Assembly: GCA_947495685.1 (NCBI GenBank)
Contig: CANLZY010000016.1
Location: forward strand, 1 to 64,000
DNA length: 64,000 nucleotides
Direction of reading: 5' to 3'
DNA from: an uncultured Tropicimonas sp.
GTDB taxonomy: Bacteria > Pseudomonadota > Alphaproteobacteria > Rhodobacterales > Rhodobacteraceae
Of this stretch, positions 26,611 to 35,185 are shown in pieces. Numbering within the stretch: the stretch's first letter is position 1; each line of letters begins with the position of its first letter. A model generated the notes under the pieces. It saw nothing but the letters and a program-made list of their open reading frames with translations. It did not search any database and had not been told where the DNA came from. The position numbers and the translations under genes were made by a program.

Positions 26611-26834
26611 GCCGCCCCAGAAAACGCTCCCTGACCCTGTCCGGGCACCGCACCAGCGTTTCGCTGGAAGACGAGTTCTGGCAGGCCTTCCGCGACATTG
26701 CCCGCGACAGGGGCCGCCCGATCAACGCGTTGGCCGCCGAGATCGACCGCGAGCGCGGTCTTGAGATGGGCCTCGCCTCGGCCATCCGGTTGTTTGTGCT
26801 GAAAGATTACCAGAGCCGGCTCTCAAACGACTGA
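26607..26834 (+). CDS. Ribbon-helix-helix DNA-binding protein
   Basis: A 75-residue protein. RTSVSLEDEFWQAFRDIAR is the beta strand and first helix of a ribbon-helix-helix domain (RHH_4 type), followed by a turn (GRPINALAAEID) and a second helix. The N-terminal basic arm (SRPRKRSLTLSGH) would touch the phosphate backbone. It is probably a repressor of unknown targets, translated with the Hint-like protein. The region between it and the antiporter contains no inverted repeat recognised as its operator. Confidence 0.85.
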   Translation: MSRPRKRSLTLSGHRTSVSLEDEFWQAFRDIARDRGRPINALAAEIDRERGLEMGLASAIRLFVLKDYQSRLSND

Positions 26835-26981
26835 CAGCAGTCCGGGTTGGCAAGACCAGCTCCGCAAGCGAAGTGTGACCTTGTCGGGGTTCAACCCTGC
26901 CCACCGGGGTTGCCCGTTGGCAGGATCATCAGGTGGTGTCCCCTACCGCGACACTGCTTCACGTGGCCCTCGCGGCATGCC

Positions 26982-28346
26982 TCAGAAGTACCGCAGCCAG
27001 ATGTAGACGTTGGCAATGGCCAGCGTCAGGATCATGATCGGAAAGCCGACCTTCACGAAGCTGATGAACCGGATCGGCTGTTTCGCCCGTTCGGCAAAGG
27101 CCGCGACCGTCAGGTTGGCGCTGGCCCCCAGCAGGGTTCCGTTGCCCCCCAGGCAGGCACCCAGAGCCAGCGACCACCAAAGCGGCTCGATCGCGGTGGG
27201 TCCACCAAAGGTATCGGCCGTGGACTCGATCAGCGGGATCATCGTGGCCACGAAGGGGATGTTGTCGAGAATGGCCGACAGGATTCCGGAGGCCCAGAAG
27301 ATCAGGAAAGAGGTCTTCATCAGGTCGCCGTCGGTCAGTTCCAGCACCTTTTGCCCGAAGAAATCCAGCAGGCCGACGTGTTCGACCCCGGAAACGATCA
27401 CGAACAGACCGCCGAAGAAGAAGATCGTGACCCACTCGACCTCGCCAAAGATGTCATGCACGGACTCGGTCTGTTTGTCACCGGGTTGGTGCCCGAAGGC
27501 CAACAGCATCAGCAGCGCCGCCCCCGCCAGAGCCGAGGTCCCCGGCTGAATCCCGTGGCCGTGGCCAAGCGTGAACCCCAGCATGACCAGCCCCAGGACG
27601 AACAGCGACTTGACCATCAGGACCTTGTCCGTGATCGCCTCGCTTTCCTTGAACCGCATGATCTTGTCGCTGGCGGATTGCGGAATCTGCGACAATTCCC
27701 GGCGGTTCATCAGGTAGATGACGACCATGACGACGCTCAGGCAAACCGCAGCCACCGGCGCGAGATTGTTGACAAAGTCGTTGAAGCTCAGGCCCGCGGC
27801 CGAGCCGATGATGATGTTGGGTGGATCACCGATCAATGTCGCCGTGCCGCCGATATTGGAGGCGAGGATTTCGGCCATGAAGAACGGAAACACCCTGGTA
27901 TTCAGCTCTTCGGTGATCAGCAGGGTAATCGGCGCGATCAGCAGCACCGTCGTCACGTTGTCCAGCAGCGCCGAGAACACCGCCGTGATCAGGGTCAGCA
28001 TGATCAGGATGCCGATCGGCTTGGCCTTGACGCTTTTGGCGGCCTTGATCGCGGCATACTGGAACAGGCCGCTCTTGCTGGTGATGCCGACGATCACCAT
28101 CATTCCGATCAGCAACGCAAGCGTGTTGGCGTCAACGCCTGAGACGGCCTGTTCCTGGTTGATGATGCCGAACAGGACCATCAAGGCCGCCCCCAGCATC
28201 GCCAGGATAGCGCGGTTCAGTTTTTCGGTGATCATCACCGCATACACGGCAATCAGGATGCCTGTCGCGATCCAGACCGGATCGACACCCAGCATCTGCG
28301 GGATGGACAGAGCGGCTTCTCCGTGAGGCAGGGTCTGGTCGGTCAC
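26982..28346 (-). CDS. NhaD/ArsB-type sodium-proton antiporter (ion transporter superfamily)
   Basis: The protein has 454 residues and about twelve membrane helices. GTATLIGDPPNIIIGSAAGLSF is the family's central re-entrant signature, mirrored near the C-terminus by GGNGTLLGASANLTVAAFAE, as in NhaD and ArsB. The related eukaryotic P protein shares these. Sodium/proton exchange is the most likely activity; arsenite export is less likely since no ars genes are near. It is translationally coupled (ATGA overlap) to the upstream CBS-domain protein. Confidence 0.85.
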   Translation of the reverse strand: MTDQTLPHGEAALSIPQMLGVDPVWIATGILIAVYAVMITEKLNRAILAMLGAALMVLFGIINQEQAVSGVDANTLALLIGMMVIVGITSKSGLFQYAAIKAAKSVKAKPIGILIMLTLITAVFSALLDNVTTVLLIAPITLLITEELNTRVFPFFMAEILASNIGGTATLIGDPPNIIIGSAAGLSFNDFVNNLAPVAAVCLSVVMVVIYLMNRRELSQIPQSASDKIMRFKESEAITDKVLMVKSLFVLGLVMLGFTLGHGHGIQPGTSALAGAALLMLLAFGHQPGDKQTESVHDIFGEVEWVTIFFFGGLFVIVSGVEHVGLLDFFGQKVLELTDGDLMKTSFLIFWASGILSAILDNIPFVATMIPLIESTADTFGGPTAIEPLWWSLALGACLGGNGTLLGASANLTVAAFAERAKQPIRFISFVKVGFPIMILTLAIANVYIWLRYF

Positions 28347-28876
28347 TGTTCTGGTCCGGCGTCTTGGGCTTCGGTAAGAACGTGTTCCAACAGGGAGTTG
28401 GCACTGAGCGTTCCAACGAAGCGGTCGGTCTTTGGATCAACAAGAATGACATGCCGCTTGTACTGGTAGATCAGGAAGATGCCCTCCATCACCGGTGTCT
28501 CCGGTGCGGTCACGGGGATGTTGGAGGGGTCGGACATGTTGTCGGACACCTTTTCAACCTTGAGGCGTTCCAGCTGTTCGGCAAAGTCGGCCTCGTTCAG
28601 GCTCATGAAGCTGAGGTTGCCAAGATGCCCGCGCTTGGCCTTGGATTTCTTGCCGATGGACCCGAGCGGGCTGAGCGTCGCGGCCTTGGGCAGAATCAGC
28701 TTCAGCAGCGTCGGCGCGGTGAACACGCCAAGATACTTTCCGTCCTTGTCGACCACCGGCAGAAACCTTGCACGGCTTCGCTTGATCACGTTGAACGCGG
28801 TCGCGACGCTTTCATCCGGAAGTATTGTGTTCTGGTTCTCCGGCGAAACCATCACATCGTAGCATGTCAAACCCAT
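28343..28876 (-). CDS. CBS-domain protein coupled to the antiporter
   Basis: The protein has 177 residues with two CBS motifs (residues about 5-60: TILPDESVATAFNVIKRSRARFLPVVDKDGKYLGVFTA; and 115-170: VTAPETPVMEGIFLIYQYKRHVILVDPKTDRFVGTL) forming one Bateman module, which usually binds adenine nucleotides. The linker is basic (GKKSKAKRGHLG). Because its stop overlaps the antiporter start, a regulatory role on that transporter in response to cell energy is likely, but not shown. Confidence 0.85.
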   Translation of the reverse strand: MGLTCYDVMVSPENQNTILPDESVATAFNVIKRSRARFLPVVDKDGKYLGVFTAPTLLKLILPKAATLSPLGSIGKKSKAKRGHLGNLSFMSLNEADFAEQLERLKVEKVSDNMSDPSNIPVTAPETPVMEGIFLIYQYKRHVILVDPKTDRFVGTLSANSLLEHVLTEAQDAGPEQ

Positions 28877-29188
28877 ACCTGACCTCGATCATTCCATGGC
28901 AGGGGATCCTGTCATGCGACTGTTCCGACGGTCGTAAAAGTCACCTTTGGGTGCAGCACACCCGGGGGCGCTTCCCGGCTGCGTCGGGCACCCGCGTCAT
29001 TCCATTTTTCCCGCGATTTGACCAGTCGGCATGGTGCCCAAATCGGTTGCAAGGGACTGAATGGCCCGCGTTACAGTGCCGCGCTGCGTTTGCCTGCGCC
29101 GGTCAGGCTTGCCTCTGCGTCAACTCCAACCAAATCTGATCCGAATTCGCCCCTCGACCGTAAAAATGACATATTGTGGGAGATCCGG
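28877..29188. other. Intergenic region between CBS gene and glutathione peroxidase
   Basis: This 312-bp divergent region holds the promoters of both genes. The right end carries the sigma-E-like promoter described separately. No additional gene or RNA is recognised in the rest. Confidence 0.6.
29137..29165 (+). promoter_or_regulatory. Sigma-E (RpoE-ChrR) type promoter of the glutathione peroxidase gene
   Basis: TGATCC at 29137-29142 and TAAAA at 29161-29165 are separated by 18 bases. TGATCC is the full -35 hexamer of the Rhodobacter singlet-oxygen sigma factor, whose -10 is TAAGA-like, and a glutathione peroxidase belongs to that regulon. The distance to the start codon is about 24 bases. 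Confidence 0.6.
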
Positions 29189-29710
29189 ATGCGACGATTT
29201 CTTCTTGCGCTCACGTTCAGCCTGCTCGGTCAGGCTGTTGCCGCCGGACCGGTCGGCGGCACCTTCGCGTCCATCGAGGGTGGCCAGATCGATCTGGAGA
29301 CATGGCGCGGACGTCCGGTGCTGGTCGTGAATACCGCGTCGCGCTGCGGGTTCACCGGCCAGTACGACGGCCTGCAAGCGCTCTATGATCGGTATCGCGA
29401 CCGTGGATTGGTCGTGCTCGCGGTTCCCTCGAACGATTTCCGACAGGAGCTTGCGACCGAAGCCGCGGTCAAGGACTTCTGCGAGGTGAATTTTGATCTG
29501 GACCTGCCCATGACCGAGATAACGCCCGTCCGCGGGACCAACGCACATCCATTTTACCGCGCGGTCAGGGCCGAAACGGGTTTCAGGCCGAAATGGAACT
29601 TCAACAAGATCCTTGTCGGGGCCGATGGTCAGGTCGTGCAGACCTGGGGGTCCAGTACGCGACCACGTTCGCCCGCGATTACAAGACAGATAGAAGCACA
29701 GCTCCGGTGA
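29189..29710 (+). CDS. Exported glutathione peroxidase
   Basis: The protein has 173 residues. The first 20 are a signal peptide (MRRFLLALTFSLLGQAVAAG), so it probably works in the periplasm. The catalytic cysteine is in NTASRCGFTGQY; tryptophan and asparagine of the active site are in KWNFNK. The usual FPCNQFGGQE reads VPSNDFRQE, so the resolving-type cysteine is absent and the glutamine position differs, as in a Rhodobacteraceae subgroup. It would reduce lipid or hydrogen peroxides. ATG 29189 has GGGAG upstream and a sigma-E-like promoter, tying it to photooxidative stress. Confidence 0.88.
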   Translation: MRRFLLALTFSLLGQAVAAGPVGGTFASIEGGQIDLETWRGRPVLVVNTASRCGFTGQYDGLQALYDRYRDRGLVVLAVPSNDFRQELATEAAVKDFCEVNFDLDLPMTEITPVRGTNAHPFYRAVRAETGFRPKWNFNKILVGADGQVVQTWGSSTRPRSPAITRQIEAQLR

Positions 29711-29744
29711 CCAGCCCCGGCAGCGCTCGGATCGTGCGCCCACA

Positions 29745-30980
29745 ATGAGTGCCCACCCGCGTGTCAGCCTCTACGCGATGATGCTGGCGGCGGCCGGCCT
29801 GCCGCTCTACATCCACCTGCCGCGATTTGCCTCCGTCAATCTGGGCGTCGGGTTGGGCACGATCGGCACGATCCTGATGGCAATCCGTCTGGTGGACTTG
29901 GTGCAAGACCCGTTGATCGGCTGGGCCATCGACCGCTGGCCAAGGGCGCAGATGCTGTTTGCCGCCCTGGCTGGCATGGGATTGGCTGTCGGATTTCCGC
30001 TCCTGTTTTCGCTGGCCCCAGGTCCCGATCTCGTGACGCAACTGGTCATGGTGCTGGTCCTGCTGTTCTCCGCCTACAGCCTCGGGATGATCCTGCTTTA
30101 CGGTCGCAGCGAAACGTTGGCCAAAAGCCCTGCCCCGGACCGGTTGATGGCGCTGTCGACGTGGCGGGAATCCGGCATGTTGGCGGGCGTCGTGTTGGCC
30201 GCCATGGGTCCGACCCTGCTTGCCGGGCGGGATGGCTCAAACGATGGCTACGCGGCCTTTGGATACCTGCTGGGGGGGCTCGCGGTTTGCGTGGTGTTGG
30301 CAAGCCTGCCGATGTGGCGGCGCGCGCCTGTCGTTGGCACCCGGCTGTCGTTGCATGGGTTGGCGAACGCCGGGGCGCTGCGATTGCTGGCGCTGGCGCT
30401 GATCAACAGCTTGCCGGTTGCAATCACCTCCACCTTGTTCCTGTTCTTTGTCGAGGACCGGCTCCAACTGCCCGGCGCCGCCGGACCGCTGTTGATCCTG
30501 TTTTTCCTGTGTGCGGGCGCGAGCGTGCCGTTGTGGGCGCGTCTCAGCCAACGTATCGGCAGCCGATCGGTCCTGATGATTGCGATGCCGCTGGCGATCC
30601 TCAGCTTTGTCGGCGCCGCCTTCCTTGGACCGGGCGACATCCTCGGCTTTGCCGTCATCTGCCTGGCCTCGGGCGCGGCGCTTGGGGCCGATATGGTAAT
30701 CTTGCCCGCGATGTTCTCGGTGTCCCTTGCCCGTGCAGGGCTGAACGCCGCAACCGCCTTCGGAATCTGGTCCTTCGCTGGCAAGCTGGGCCTGGCGCTT
30801 GCAGCCTTTGCCGTGCTGCCACTGTTGGGGGCAAGCGGCTTTGTGCCCGGCCAGCCGAACACGCCACGGGCCCTGACCGCACTGACGCTCGGTTACGCGG
30901 TTTTGCCCTGCATCCTGAAGCTGATCGCCTTGGCCTGGGTGATGACCCTCCCGAACGAGCGCCATCCCGGGAGCCCATGA
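29745..30980 (+). CDS. MFS transporter (GPH sugar/melibiose-permease type)
   Basis: The protein has 411 residues and twelve membrane helices. RLVDLVQDPLIGWAIDRWP between helices 2 and 3 is the hallmark of the glycoside-pentoside-hexuronide branch, and LTSGVFLF-type helices follow. Relatives occur in the sigma-E regulated cluster of Rhodobacter with cfa-type genes; their substrate is unknown and may be a lipid or sugar. It follows the glutathione peroxidase by 34 bp and may share its promoter. Confidence 0.8.
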   Translation: MSAHPRVSLYAMMLAAAGLPLYIHLPRFASVNLGVGLGTIGTILMAIRLVDLVQDPLIGWAIDRWPRAQMLFAALAGMGLAVGFPLLFSLAPGPDLVTQLVMVLVLLFSAYSLGMILLYGRSETLAKSPAPDRLMALSTWRESGMLAGVVLAAMGPTLLAGRDGSNDGYAAFGYLLGGLAVCVVLASLPMWRRAPVVGTRLSLHGLANAGALRLLALALINSLPVAITSTLFLFFVEDRLQLPGAAGPLLILFFLCAGASVPLWARLSQRIGSRSVLMIAMPLAILSFVGAAFLGPGDILGFAVICLASGAALGADMVILPAMFSVSLARAGLNAATAFGIWSFAGKLGLALAAFAVLPLLGASGFVPGQPNTPRALTALTLGYAVLPCILKLIALAWVMTLPNERHPGSP

Positions 30981-31107
30981 ATGCCCCATGGCCTCCTGAC
31001 AATTCGTTGGCCGCGATCATTGCCGCCGATGCCTTGCAGCCCCATTTGCATCATATCGACGCCCCGCATGACAACCTGTGTCGGCACATTGACGAAAGAG
31101 ACCCAGA

Positions 31108-31830
31108 ATGCTCCGATCCTTCCCGCCGCTTGCGACCGCCATTCTCCTGTTTGCCGTGGCCTTTGCCCTGTCACCGCTGTTCAGCTCCGGGTTCGCCGGG
31201 TTCGAGCAGGGCCAGTTCCCGGTTGAAACCGATTTCTGGCCGATTCAACCGGCCGGGTGGGCCTTCAGCATCTGGGGCGTGATCTATGCCTGGTTGATCG
31301 CCGGGGCGGCCTTTGGAGTGTTCAAGGCTCCGGATGATCCGGATTGGAGCGCAATGCGACCGCCGCTTCTGATCAGCCTGATGATCGGTACGTTCTGGAT
31401 CGCCGCAGCCAATGCATCGCCAATCCTCGCGACGGTAATGATCGTCGTCATGGCAGCCACTGCGATCCTGGCAATGCTGCGCGCCGGTTCCAACAGCCCG
31501 TATTGGCAGGTCCGACCTGTCGCGCTCTATGCCGGTTGGCTGACAGCGGCCAGCGGTGTCGGCATCGGGGTCGTGCTGGGCGGCTACGGGGTGTTGTCTG
31601 CGCAATCCGCCGCCCTGCTTATGTTGCTCGCGGTGCTGGCCGTTGCGCTGGTGGCGCAATCGCGTCGACCACAGGAGTGGGGGTATCCGCTGGCGATTGT
31701 CTGGGCGCTGGTCGGGATCATCGCAGCCAATGCGGCATCCGGCACCTGGCCCGTCATTGCCTTGGCGATCATCGGTGTTTTGTGTCTCGTGGCTCAGTTC
31801 GTCCTGCGGGGCCGCACGCCTGCGCACTGA
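31108..31830 (+). CDS. TspO/MBR-like membrane protein
   Basis: The protein has 240 residues with seven or eight predicted membrane helices. PAGWAFSIWGVIYAWLIAGA near residues 50-70 resembles the tryptophan-rich TspO/MBR signature (P-x-G-x-x-F-x-x-x-W-x-x-x-Y), but the protein is longer than the canonical 160-residue, five-helix TspO. It belongs to the larger tryptophan-rich sensory-protein-like family found near GPH transporters. Ligand binding (porphyrins in true TspO) is possible but unproven. Confidence 0.65.
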   Translation: MLRSFPPLATAILLFAVAFALSPLFSSGFAGFEQGQFPVETDFWPIQPAGWAFSIWGVIYAWLIAGAAFGVFKAPDDPDWSAMRPPLLISLMIGTFWIAAANASPILATVMIVVMAATAILAMLRAGSNSPYWQVRPVALYAGWLTAASGVGIGVVLGGYGVLSAQSAALLMLLAVLAVALVAQSRRPQEWGYPLAIVWALVGIIAANAASGTWPVIALAIIGVLCLVAQFVLRGRTPAH

Positions 31831-31861
31831 CCCCGCCCGTCCGGGCAGTGGCGGGTCGGTG

Positions 31862-32512
31862 TCACCAGGGCACCTCTGCCCCCGCCCAATCAAAAAAGCC
31901 GCCCGACTGCGCCGGGGCAAACCCATCCAGCACTGACAGCAGTGACTGGGCAGCCGCCTGCGCCGGTACCTTGCGGTGACCGGGGTAGGCTTCGGGGAAC
32001 GGAGTCGCCACCGTGCCGGGATGCAGCGCAACGACCACGACCTCGCGCCGTTTGAGGTCGATCTCGATCGCGGCGGTGTGGACGATCTGGTTCGCCGCCG
32101 CCTGGGAGGAACGATAGGCGTACCAACCGACCAACCTGTTGTCGCCGATTGACCCGACCCGAGCCGTCAGGACAGCCACAACGCAACGCCCCCTCGCGGG
32201 CAACAGCCGGTTGGCGTGGCGCAAGATCAACGCCGGGCCGATCGCGCACACCGCCATCACCCGTGCCATGGCGGCGGCATCGATCTGCTCCAGCGATTTT
32301 TCCGGCCCGGCCCCCGGTGGTGCCAGGATGCCTGACGCGACAAGGATCAGATCGAACACCCCCTCCAGGCCGCCAAGGCCGCTGTCGACCGAAACCGGAT
32401 CGGTTACATCAAACCCATTCTTCTTGCGGGACAGTTCGGTCACGCTTTGCCCGCGCGCCGACATCGTCGTTGCGACGGCACGTCCGATGCCGACGGATGA
32501 CCCGATAATCAA
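31862..32512 (-). CDS. Short-chain dehydrogenase/reductase with unclear start codon
   Basis: The protein has about 216 residues. LIIGSSVGIGRAVA is the nucleotide loop (G-x-x-x-G-I-G), ILVASG replaces the usual NNAG, and YRSSQAAANQ holds the Y-x-x-x-(K) position with Q in place of lysine, although the YAYRSSQAAAN context is that of SDRs called CsgA/YciK-like. The only ordinary start is TTG 32512, which falls inside the first beta strand. A strong AGGAGG lies 18 bases upstream of that TTG, with in-frame ATC and GCG codons between, so the true start may be non-canonical. It converges on the TspO-like gene. Confidence 0.7.
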   Translation of the reverse strand: MIIGSSVGIGRAVATTMSARGQSVTELSRKKNGFDVTDPVSVDSGLGGLEGVFDLILVASGILAPPGAGPEKSLEQIDAAAMARVMAVCAIGPALILRHANRLLPARGRCVVAVLTARVGSIGDNRLVGWYAYRSSQAAANQIVHTAAIEIDLKRREVVVVALHPGTVATPFPEAYPGHRKVPAQAAAQSLLSVLDGFAPAQSGGFFDWAGAEVPW

Positions 32513-32802
32513 TGCAGGTCCCGCGATTGCCTCCTGCTGTTGATCGTTCGAAGGTAGCGCAGTTGGGGCAGTTGGTCAGCCCACGCACCGCGGCGCGGCA
32601 TGTCAGCCAGTCTCTCGGGGAAAACGGGGCGCCCGCGGTCCTCCCTGCACCGCCGCGGAGACACCACCGCGTGGCGACAGTCTACAGGCCAACCACTGGA
32701 CCTCTGACTCAAGGCGACAGACGGCAGAACGGTTCTTGTGGCATGTCAGGTCAACCTGAAATCGAACAAAGAGTCCCGCGTCCTTGGGCCGACGTTGCCG
32801 GC

Positions 32803-33645
32803 TCAGGCGCTGGCAGGGCGGTAGAGCGCGGTCCACAACGACAATACGGCGTCGACCTGGCCGGGTGGAATCGCGACGGCCGCAACCGTTCCGTGTTCGG
32901 CAAAGAAGCCCAAGGTACCAACGGTGACCTCGGCTGACGTCAACAGAAGGGCGTTGGCCGGCTCGTCCGGATCCGCGCCGCCAGCCTCGACATAGGCCGA
33001 TACGACATCTGCAAGACGTGCAGCAAATTCCCGATCGCCGTGAACGGAAACTGGACCGCCGTCGCCATCCAGAACCCAGGCTGTGACCATCGGGGCGCAG
33101 TCGGAACAGAACCGTTGGACCTGTCCCCCCGCCGCCGCCGTGACCGCCCGGGTCGGATCATCCGCATGACTCAATGCTTGCCGCAGAAGGCCGACGGAAA
33201 CACCGGTTTCCTCCAACCCGGTGTTGCGGCTCGGTGGGGTTGTGGACACGCGCAGTTCGCCCTCCGCGCAAAACCTCTCAAGGGCGGCCTTCAACGCGGC
33301 AAGATCATCCGCGCCCGCATAGGTCAGCAACGCCGTTTCGCACTGACCGGTCCCGTCCAATTGTCCCAATTGACCAAGGTCTGCCCGCAGCAGGCGACGA
33401 TTGCGGACATCCATCGTCAGCGTCTCGTCCCGGTCGTTCTGAAACAAGAGACGGCGGGCCATGACGGTCTGGTCGATCTCGTCAAGGATCCCCGCCACCG
33501 CAGTGGCACCAGGTCCGCCGACCCGACGCGCCCCCCCGGACCCGGCGGCCACAGGCAAGCCAAGCATCCCGATCATCCGGCGGAGATCTTCGACACGCGC
33601 GGCCGTGTCGGGCGGCGGGCGGAGGCTGCGCGGGACCTCAGTCAT
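32803..33645 (-). CDS. Unknown protein at the end of the kinase/dynamin operon
   Basis: The protein has 280 residues. ATG 33645 overlaps the end of the previous gene by 8 bases, so it is co-translated with it. It appears to have a leading helical part, a strand-rich middle (TVMARRLLFQNDRDETLTMDV), two cysteines close together (CSDCAP) and a C-terminal alpha/beta segment (VTAWVLDGDGGPVSV ... LWTALYRPASA) with the rhythm of a small profilin-like or roadblock-like module. That fold suggestion is weak. There is no signal peptide or membrane helix. It belongs to the phospho-signalling/GTPase operon by position. Confidence 0.65.
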   Translation of the reverse strand: MTEVPRSLRPPPDTAARVEDLRRMIGMLGLPVAAGSGGARRVGGPGATAVAGILDEIDQTVMARRLLFQNDRDETLTMDVRNRRLLRADLGQLGQLDGTGQCETALLTYAGADDLAALKAALERFCAEGELRVSTTPPSRNTGLEETGVSVGLLRQALSHADDPTRAVTAAAGGQVQRFCSDCAPMVTAWVLDGDGGPVSVHGDREFAARLADVVSAYVEAGGADPDEPANALLLTSAEVTVGTLGFFAEHGTVAAVAIPPGQVDAVLSLWTALYRPASA

Positions 33646-34018
33646 CGACAAGGGAAGTCTGTTGAAGGATTGCGCCGACATCCGCGACAGATGTGGTCGG
33701 CGCCACAGTGACACAGATCACATCTCCGGACGCCCCCTCAGGCCGCAGGAAAACGCTCGTCGAACCGGACTCTGCCAGCGTCGCGCTGGACAGGGTTTCC
33801 GGGGAAGCATCGACACCAAACACATGCCCGAACAGGCGTGTGGGCAACGGACCGAGACACGCCACGGCTTCGGACAGGCGCGCGTCGTGATCCTCCTGGC
33901 GCAGGTCGCTGTCGCCCACCGCCCTCAGGACCGTCCCGGAGTCGAGATCGCCGTAGACCACCTCCCGGCAGCTGGGGATCTCCCGGTGCAATCGGCTCAG
34001 ATGCTCCATCAGCGTCAC
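33638..34018 (-). CDS. Small unknown protein following the dynamin-like genes
   Basis: The protein has 126 residues. The start is probably GTG 34018, which has AGGAGG 9 bases upstream; TTG 34027 abuts the site and ATG 34009 is a further option. The sequence EVVYGDLDSGTVLRAVGD near the N-terminus and VICVTVAPTTSVADVGAIL at the end suggest a single alpha/beta domain of Roadblock/LC7 size, a family that often partners small GTPases, but no diagnostic residue confirms it. It sits 91 bp after the first dynamin-like GTPase gene and overlaps the following gene. Confidence 0.6.
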   Translation of the reverse strand: MTLMEHLSRLHREIPSCREVVYGDLDSGTVLRAVGDSDLRQEDHDARLSEAVACLGPLPTRLFGHVFGVDASPETLSSATLAESGSTSVFLRPEGASGDVICVTVAPTTSVADVGAILQQTSLVDD

Positions 34019-34109
34019 TGCGCGCAACCTCCTCGGACAGGATCGTCAAGACGTCCTTGCCGGTATGGCGCAAAAACCTTTCGCGAACCCTACTTCTCGC
34101 GGTGCCGGC

Positions 34110-35168
34110 TCAGGACAATCGGAAAATGTCGGCCAGATCCCGTGGGCCGGCCGTCGGTCGTGGCTGGCGCCGCGGCGTACCGTTCAGGCTGACCCGCCGC
34201 GGCAGGATGCGGACCTGCGCGGAGTGTGTCGTTTCCGGCGTCTCCAGCAGGTCTGCGGGGGGCACCCGGGACGGCCTGGCGGGGGCCATGGCAACCGGCG
34301 GCTCCCCCTCTCCAACGACCGCAATGGCCGGTTCGGGCGCAGGTTCGGAAATCTCCTCTGGCTCCTCGTCCCACGTCTCCGGGATCATGGCCGGAACGGT
34401 CGGAATTTCGTGCCCGAGATGCACGGACAAGTGCGTGATCAGGTCGAGAAGGGCCGTCATGAAGGCTTCGGCACCACTTGCCTCCCAGGCGGTGCTGTCG
34501 TCGCCAGCCGCCAGCGCGCGGGTAAGCGATACCGGGAACACATCGGAAAAGAGGCCTTGGGTTTCGCGGCGAACCCGGGCAACAACCCGGCGTCTGTCGC
34601 GCTCTTCGACCAGCTTGTCCATGCGCGTCAGCAACAGAAAGCTCTTGTCATGCAGGCCCACCGGCATTTCGTCCCAGACAGCGGCCTCGCTCTGACGCCA
34701 GGCCTGCACCGCGTGGCTGCACCAGATGACGGCATCCGCCTGTGATATCACCCGTCGCCAGACTTCGGCCGGCATGTTCGGGTCGGATATCCCGGGGAAA
34801 TCGATGATGTCGCACAATTCCAGCACACTGGCCGGGCGTTGCACCCGCAGGTACTGGGTCCGTTCCAGTGGAATGTCAGCAATCCGGTCGAAGTCCACAT
34901 CGAAAGATTGGTCGGACAAGTCCACGCCGTACGGCTTGTCGACCCCGTGGCTCAGCCACACCGGCGGCAGATGTGTTGCCGTCACCTTGACCGGCAATGC
35001 GTCGGACCCGATCAACAGGTTTGTCAGGGTGCTCTTGCCAGCACTGAATTCGCCCATGATGGCGATCCGTGGCCGACGTCCGACAACGGCTTCAGCACAG
35101 TCGGGCTTCGGAATTGGCATGTTGGGCAGCGACGGGATTTCGACCTTCAGGTTCGAATTGTGAAACAT
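34110..35168 (-). CDS. Dynamin-type GTPase (352 residues)
   Basis: The GTPase domain is at the N-terminus: P-loop GEFSAGKS at 39-46, G3 DFPG at 123-126 and G4-like TRMD at 181-184. The GEFSAGKST form is that of bacterial dynamin-like proteins rather than Era/Obg GTPases. A helical segment follows, then a proline/glutamate-rich disordered region (about residues 255-330) with a basic end. No membrane helix is predicted, so any membrane contact would be peripheral or through the larger partner. It starts 17 bp after the larger dynamin gene, and such proteins often work as asymmetric pairs. Confidence 0.85.
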   Translation of the reverse strand: MFHNSNLKVEIPSLPNMPIPKPDCAEAVVGRRPRIAIMGEFSAGKSTLTNLLIGSDALPVKVTATHLPPVWLSHGVDKPYGVDLSDQSFDVDFDRIADIPLERTQYLRVQRPASVLELCDIIDFPGISDPNMPAEVWRRVISQADAVIWCSHAVQAWRQSEAAVWDEMPVGLHDKSFLLLTRMDKLVEERDRRRVVARVRRETQGLFSDVFPVSLTRALAAGDDSTAWEASGAEAFMTALLDLITHLSVHLGHEIPTVPAMIPETWDEEPEEISEPAPEPAIAVVGEGEPPVAMAPARPSRVPPADLLETPETTHSAQVRILPRRVSLNGTPRRQPRPTAGPRDLADIFRLS

Positions 35169-35185
35169 TGTTTGATCCTTCTGTC

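Noticed and set aside
30977-31282. 102-codon frame overlapping the MFS stop (ATGA) with GGGAG upstream
   Set aside because: Despite good start signals, most of it overlaps the TspO-like gene in another frame and the product has no domain.
31829-31857. Inverted repeat GACCCCGCC / GGCGGGTC between the TspO-like and SDR genes
   Set aside because: It could end convergent transcripts, but the stem has a bulge and no T run follows on either side.
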